DNA of 43,355 nt from JBFIHF01 sp964411125. Its GTDB lineage: Bacteria; Myxococcota_A; Bradymonadia; Bradymonadales; Bradymonadaceae. Positions 41,555 to 43,355 of this stretch are shown piece after piece (the stretch's first letter is position 1; each line of letters starts with the position of its first letter). The DNA lies in contig CAYPJU010000055.1 of the NCBI GenBank assembly GCA_964411125.1, positions 1-43,355 of the forward strand. Reading direction: 5' to 3'. The position numbers were made by a program, and so were the translations under genes. The notes under the pieces are model-generated. The model did no database searches, was not told the DNA's origin, and saw nothing but the letters and a program-made list of their open reading frames with translations.

Positions 41555-43141
41555 CTAGACCAGGATTCCGGCGATCGTGGCGGTCATGAACGCCGCGATG
41601 GTGCCCGCCAGCATCGCGCGGAACGCGATCCGGGCGAGGTCGTGCTTGCGAGTCGGCGCGATTCCACCGATGCCGCCGAGCTGGATTCCGATCGAGCCGA
41701 AGTTCGCGAACCCGCACAAGGCGTACGTAGCGATGATGACGGAGCGATCCTGCAGGGCGACACCGCTGTTGAGCATGGTCTGGAGCTCGGCGTAGGCGAC
41801 GAGCTCGTTGACCACGAGCTTCACTCCGAGCAGCCGGCCGATGTTGAGGCAGTCGTCCCACGGGACGCCCATGATGAAGGCGACCGGGGCGAAGAGGTAA
41901 CCGCAGATGCGCTGAAGCGTCAGCGGCTCGTCGAAAATCTTCACGCCCGCGTATTCGGCGACGAGTTCGAACGGCCAGCCGATCAGGAAGTTCACGAGGC
42001 CGATGAGGGCAAGGAACGCGAGGAGCATCGCACCGACGTTGAGCGCCAGCTTGAGCCCTTCGGCAGCACCGCGACTCGCGGCGTCGAGGACGTTGACGTC
42101 CTCTTTCTCGTCGCTCATGTGCAGCTCGCCGAAGGTCTCGGCGACCTCGGTCTCGGGGATCATGATCTTTCCGATGACGAGCGCTGCCGGTGCGGACATC
42201 ACGCTCGCCGCGATCAGGTGGCCGGCGATGTCGGGGAACATCGGCTCCAGCATGCCGACGTAGATGGCGAGGACGCCGCCTGCGACCGTGGCGAAGCCGC
42301 CGGTCATGACGGTCATCAGCTCGGACACCGTCATCTTGTCGACGAAGGGCTTGATGACGAGCGGTGCTTCGGTCTGGCCGACGAAGATGTTGGCGGCGGC
42401 CGAGAGGCTCTCGGCGCCCGACGTGCCCATCGTGCGCTGCATGATCCAGGCGAAGAGGTAGACGACCTTCTGCATCGCCCCGAGGTGGTACAGAATCGTC
42501 ATCAGCGAGCTGAAGAAGATGATCGTCGGGAGGACCGCGAACGTGAAGTTGATGAGCGCAGGTTCCCAGTTGTTCGTCACGAAGCTACGGAAGATGAACT
42601 CGCTCCCCTGGGCGGTGAAGTCGAGGAGCTTCTTCACCGCCTGCGTCGCAGCGTCGAAGGCGGCCTCGCCGCCGGGCGCGTAGAAGATGATGACCGCGAA
42701 GAAGAGCTGCAGGCCGACGCCCCACGCGACGAGCTTCCAGTTGATCGCTTTGCGGTTGTTCGACATCGCGAACGCCACGGCGATGAAGAAGAAGATCCCG
42801 AGGAAGCTCAGCGCACGGCTGACGAACGACGAACCTTCGCCCTCCCCGATCTTTCGAACGATGGGGGTGGGTGGAGCTTCTTCGGCCGCGTTCGCGGCGG
42901 CTCCGTCCTCCGCATTCGCTTCGACGTCCGCATCGCGGACCTCGCCTTCTCCGACGCCGGACGGCTCGCCGGCGGGCGCCTCGTCTGTCGCCACCGGCGC
43001 TTCCTGCGCCGCAGTCTGCGCCGCTACCTCCTGGCTCGGGCCGACGACGTAGCCGGTGAAGATGACGCCCAGCGAGAGGGCAAAGAGACACCAGGCGAGG
43101 AACTGCATCGCCCGGTTACGCGCAAACCGCGATCCACTCAT
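41555..43141 (-). CDS. Concentrative nucleoside transporter (CNT / NupC family)
   Basis: A 528-residue membrane protein. The core from about residue 95 matches the CNT family: GGEAAFDAATQAVKKLL, TFAVLPTIIFFSSLMTILYH, the substrate-site motif ANIFVGQTEAPLVIKPF, LMTVMTGGFATVAGGVLAIY, and ALCGFANFGSIGIQLGGIGG near the end. These transporters import nucleosides with Na+ or H+. Unusually, a first helix (12-34) is followed by a linker of about 60 Ala/Glu/Pro-rich acidic residues before the core, longer than in NupC. ATG 43141 has GGAGAA upstream; the frame extends to 43210. Confidence 0.92.
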   Translation of the reverse strand: MSGSRFARNRAMQFLAWCLFALSLGVIFTGYVVGPSQEVAAQTAAQEAPVATDEAPAGEPSGVGEGEVRDADVEANAEDGAAANAAEEAPPTPIVRKIGEGEGSSFVSRALSFLGIFFFIAVAFAMSNNRKAINWKLVAWGVGLQLFFAVIIFYAPGGEAAFDAATQAVKKLLDFTAQGSEFIFRSFVTNNWEPALINFTFAVLPTIIFFSSLMTILYHLGAMQKVVYLFAWIMQRTMGTSGAESLSAAANIFVGQTEAPLVIKPFVDKMTVSELMTVMTGGFATVAGGVLAIYVGMLEPMFPDIAGHLIAASVMSAPAALVIGKIMIPETEVAETFGELHMSDEKEDVNVLDAASRGAAEGLKLALNVGAMLLAFLALIGLVNFLIGWPFELVAEYAGVKIFDEPLTLQRICGYLFAPVAFIMGVPWDDCLNIGRLLGVKLVVNELVAYAELQTMLNSGVALQDRSVIIATYALCGFANFGSIGIQLGGIGGIAPTRKHDLARIAFRAMLAGTIAAFMTATIAGILV

Positions 43142-43242
43142 CGCCGGTTCTCCGTTCAAAAGTTTCAAGAGCCGCCACTTTGTAGAAAGTACGACCCAGC
43201 GCGTCAACAACGCGCTCTGCGCGCTGCGCTTTGGGGGCGGAA

Positions 43243-43355
43243 GGGGGTGCAGGGCGTGGGGGTGCAGGGCGTGGGGTGCAGGGGGTCGGGTGCAGGGCGA
43301 GGGGTGCAGGGCGAGGGGTGCAGGGCGAGGGGTGCAGGGCGAGGGGTGCAGGGCG
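43243..43355. repeat. 14-bp tandem repeat, about 8 copies, running off the window
   Basis: The unit GGGGTGCAGGGCGA repeats about eight times from 43243 to the window edge. The first three copies have GCGT or GGGGGTC variants; the last five are nearly identical. It is G-rich on the plus strand, upstream of the nucleoside transporter gene. It is incomplete at the edge. Confidence 0.9.

Overview
The window is GC-rich, densely coded DNA from a Gram-negative bacterium. The many lipobox-bearing secreted proteins, an Asn-Asn-Gly linker after a lipobox, PPC and P-domains, ASH-like repeats, a cytochrome c/copper monooxygenase fusion and a PEP-CTERM/exosortase module together suggest a deltaproteobacterial or Myxococcota-type lineage (Bradymonadales-like). 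This is inferred from protein style only. The window has three 100-N scaffold gaps (26571-26670, 33783-33882, 41391-41490). Two of them fall inside repeats.

Layout. 1-8900: three short palindromic repeats, a small membrane protein, an SLC12-type transporter (-), a cysteine-ladder lipoprotein, a large lipoprotein with PPC and P-domains and a caspase-like His/Cys pair (-), a cold-shock protein with leader palindrome and terminator, then a DEDDh exonuclease overlapping nhaA and a small membrane protein. 8872-15340: a DinG/XPD-type helicase translationally coupled to a TPR/coiled-coil lipoprotein (-), and two unrecognised exported proteins (+). 15432-20112: a compact thrA-thrB-thrC operon (-) for threonine synthesis from aspartate. 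20353-21978: an ASH/PKD-like lipoprotein.

21982-27858 is the most interesting block. An exosortase-EpsI fusion overlaps a VIT/vWA protein carrying a PEP-CTERM tail (-), and divergently there is an OmpR-family response regulator overlapping a histidine kinase (+). It looks like a self-contained one-target exosortase system with its own two-component control, parallel in layout to the dedicated sortase systems described in marine proteobacteria.

27899-30078: an STM4014-like ATP-grasp protein coupled to an STM4015-like leucine-rich protein that carries an apparent membrane insertion. 30079-31402: 1.3 kb without a convincing gene but with a 17-bp tandem array and several strong hairpins, ending in a tRNA-Thr(CGT) with a near-consensus promoter and a terminator. 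31596-35184: a membrane-anchored sulfatase/phosphatase-superfamily protein and the cytochrome c/copper monooxygenase lipoprotein. 35261-36523: three small genes (-). 36644-41371: a LysR regulator, then a 1268-residue KS-AT-DH protein whose AT domain has lost its catalytic serine and which has no visible ACP. 41555-43141: a CNT-family nucleoside transporter (-). The window ends in a 14-bp tandem repeat.
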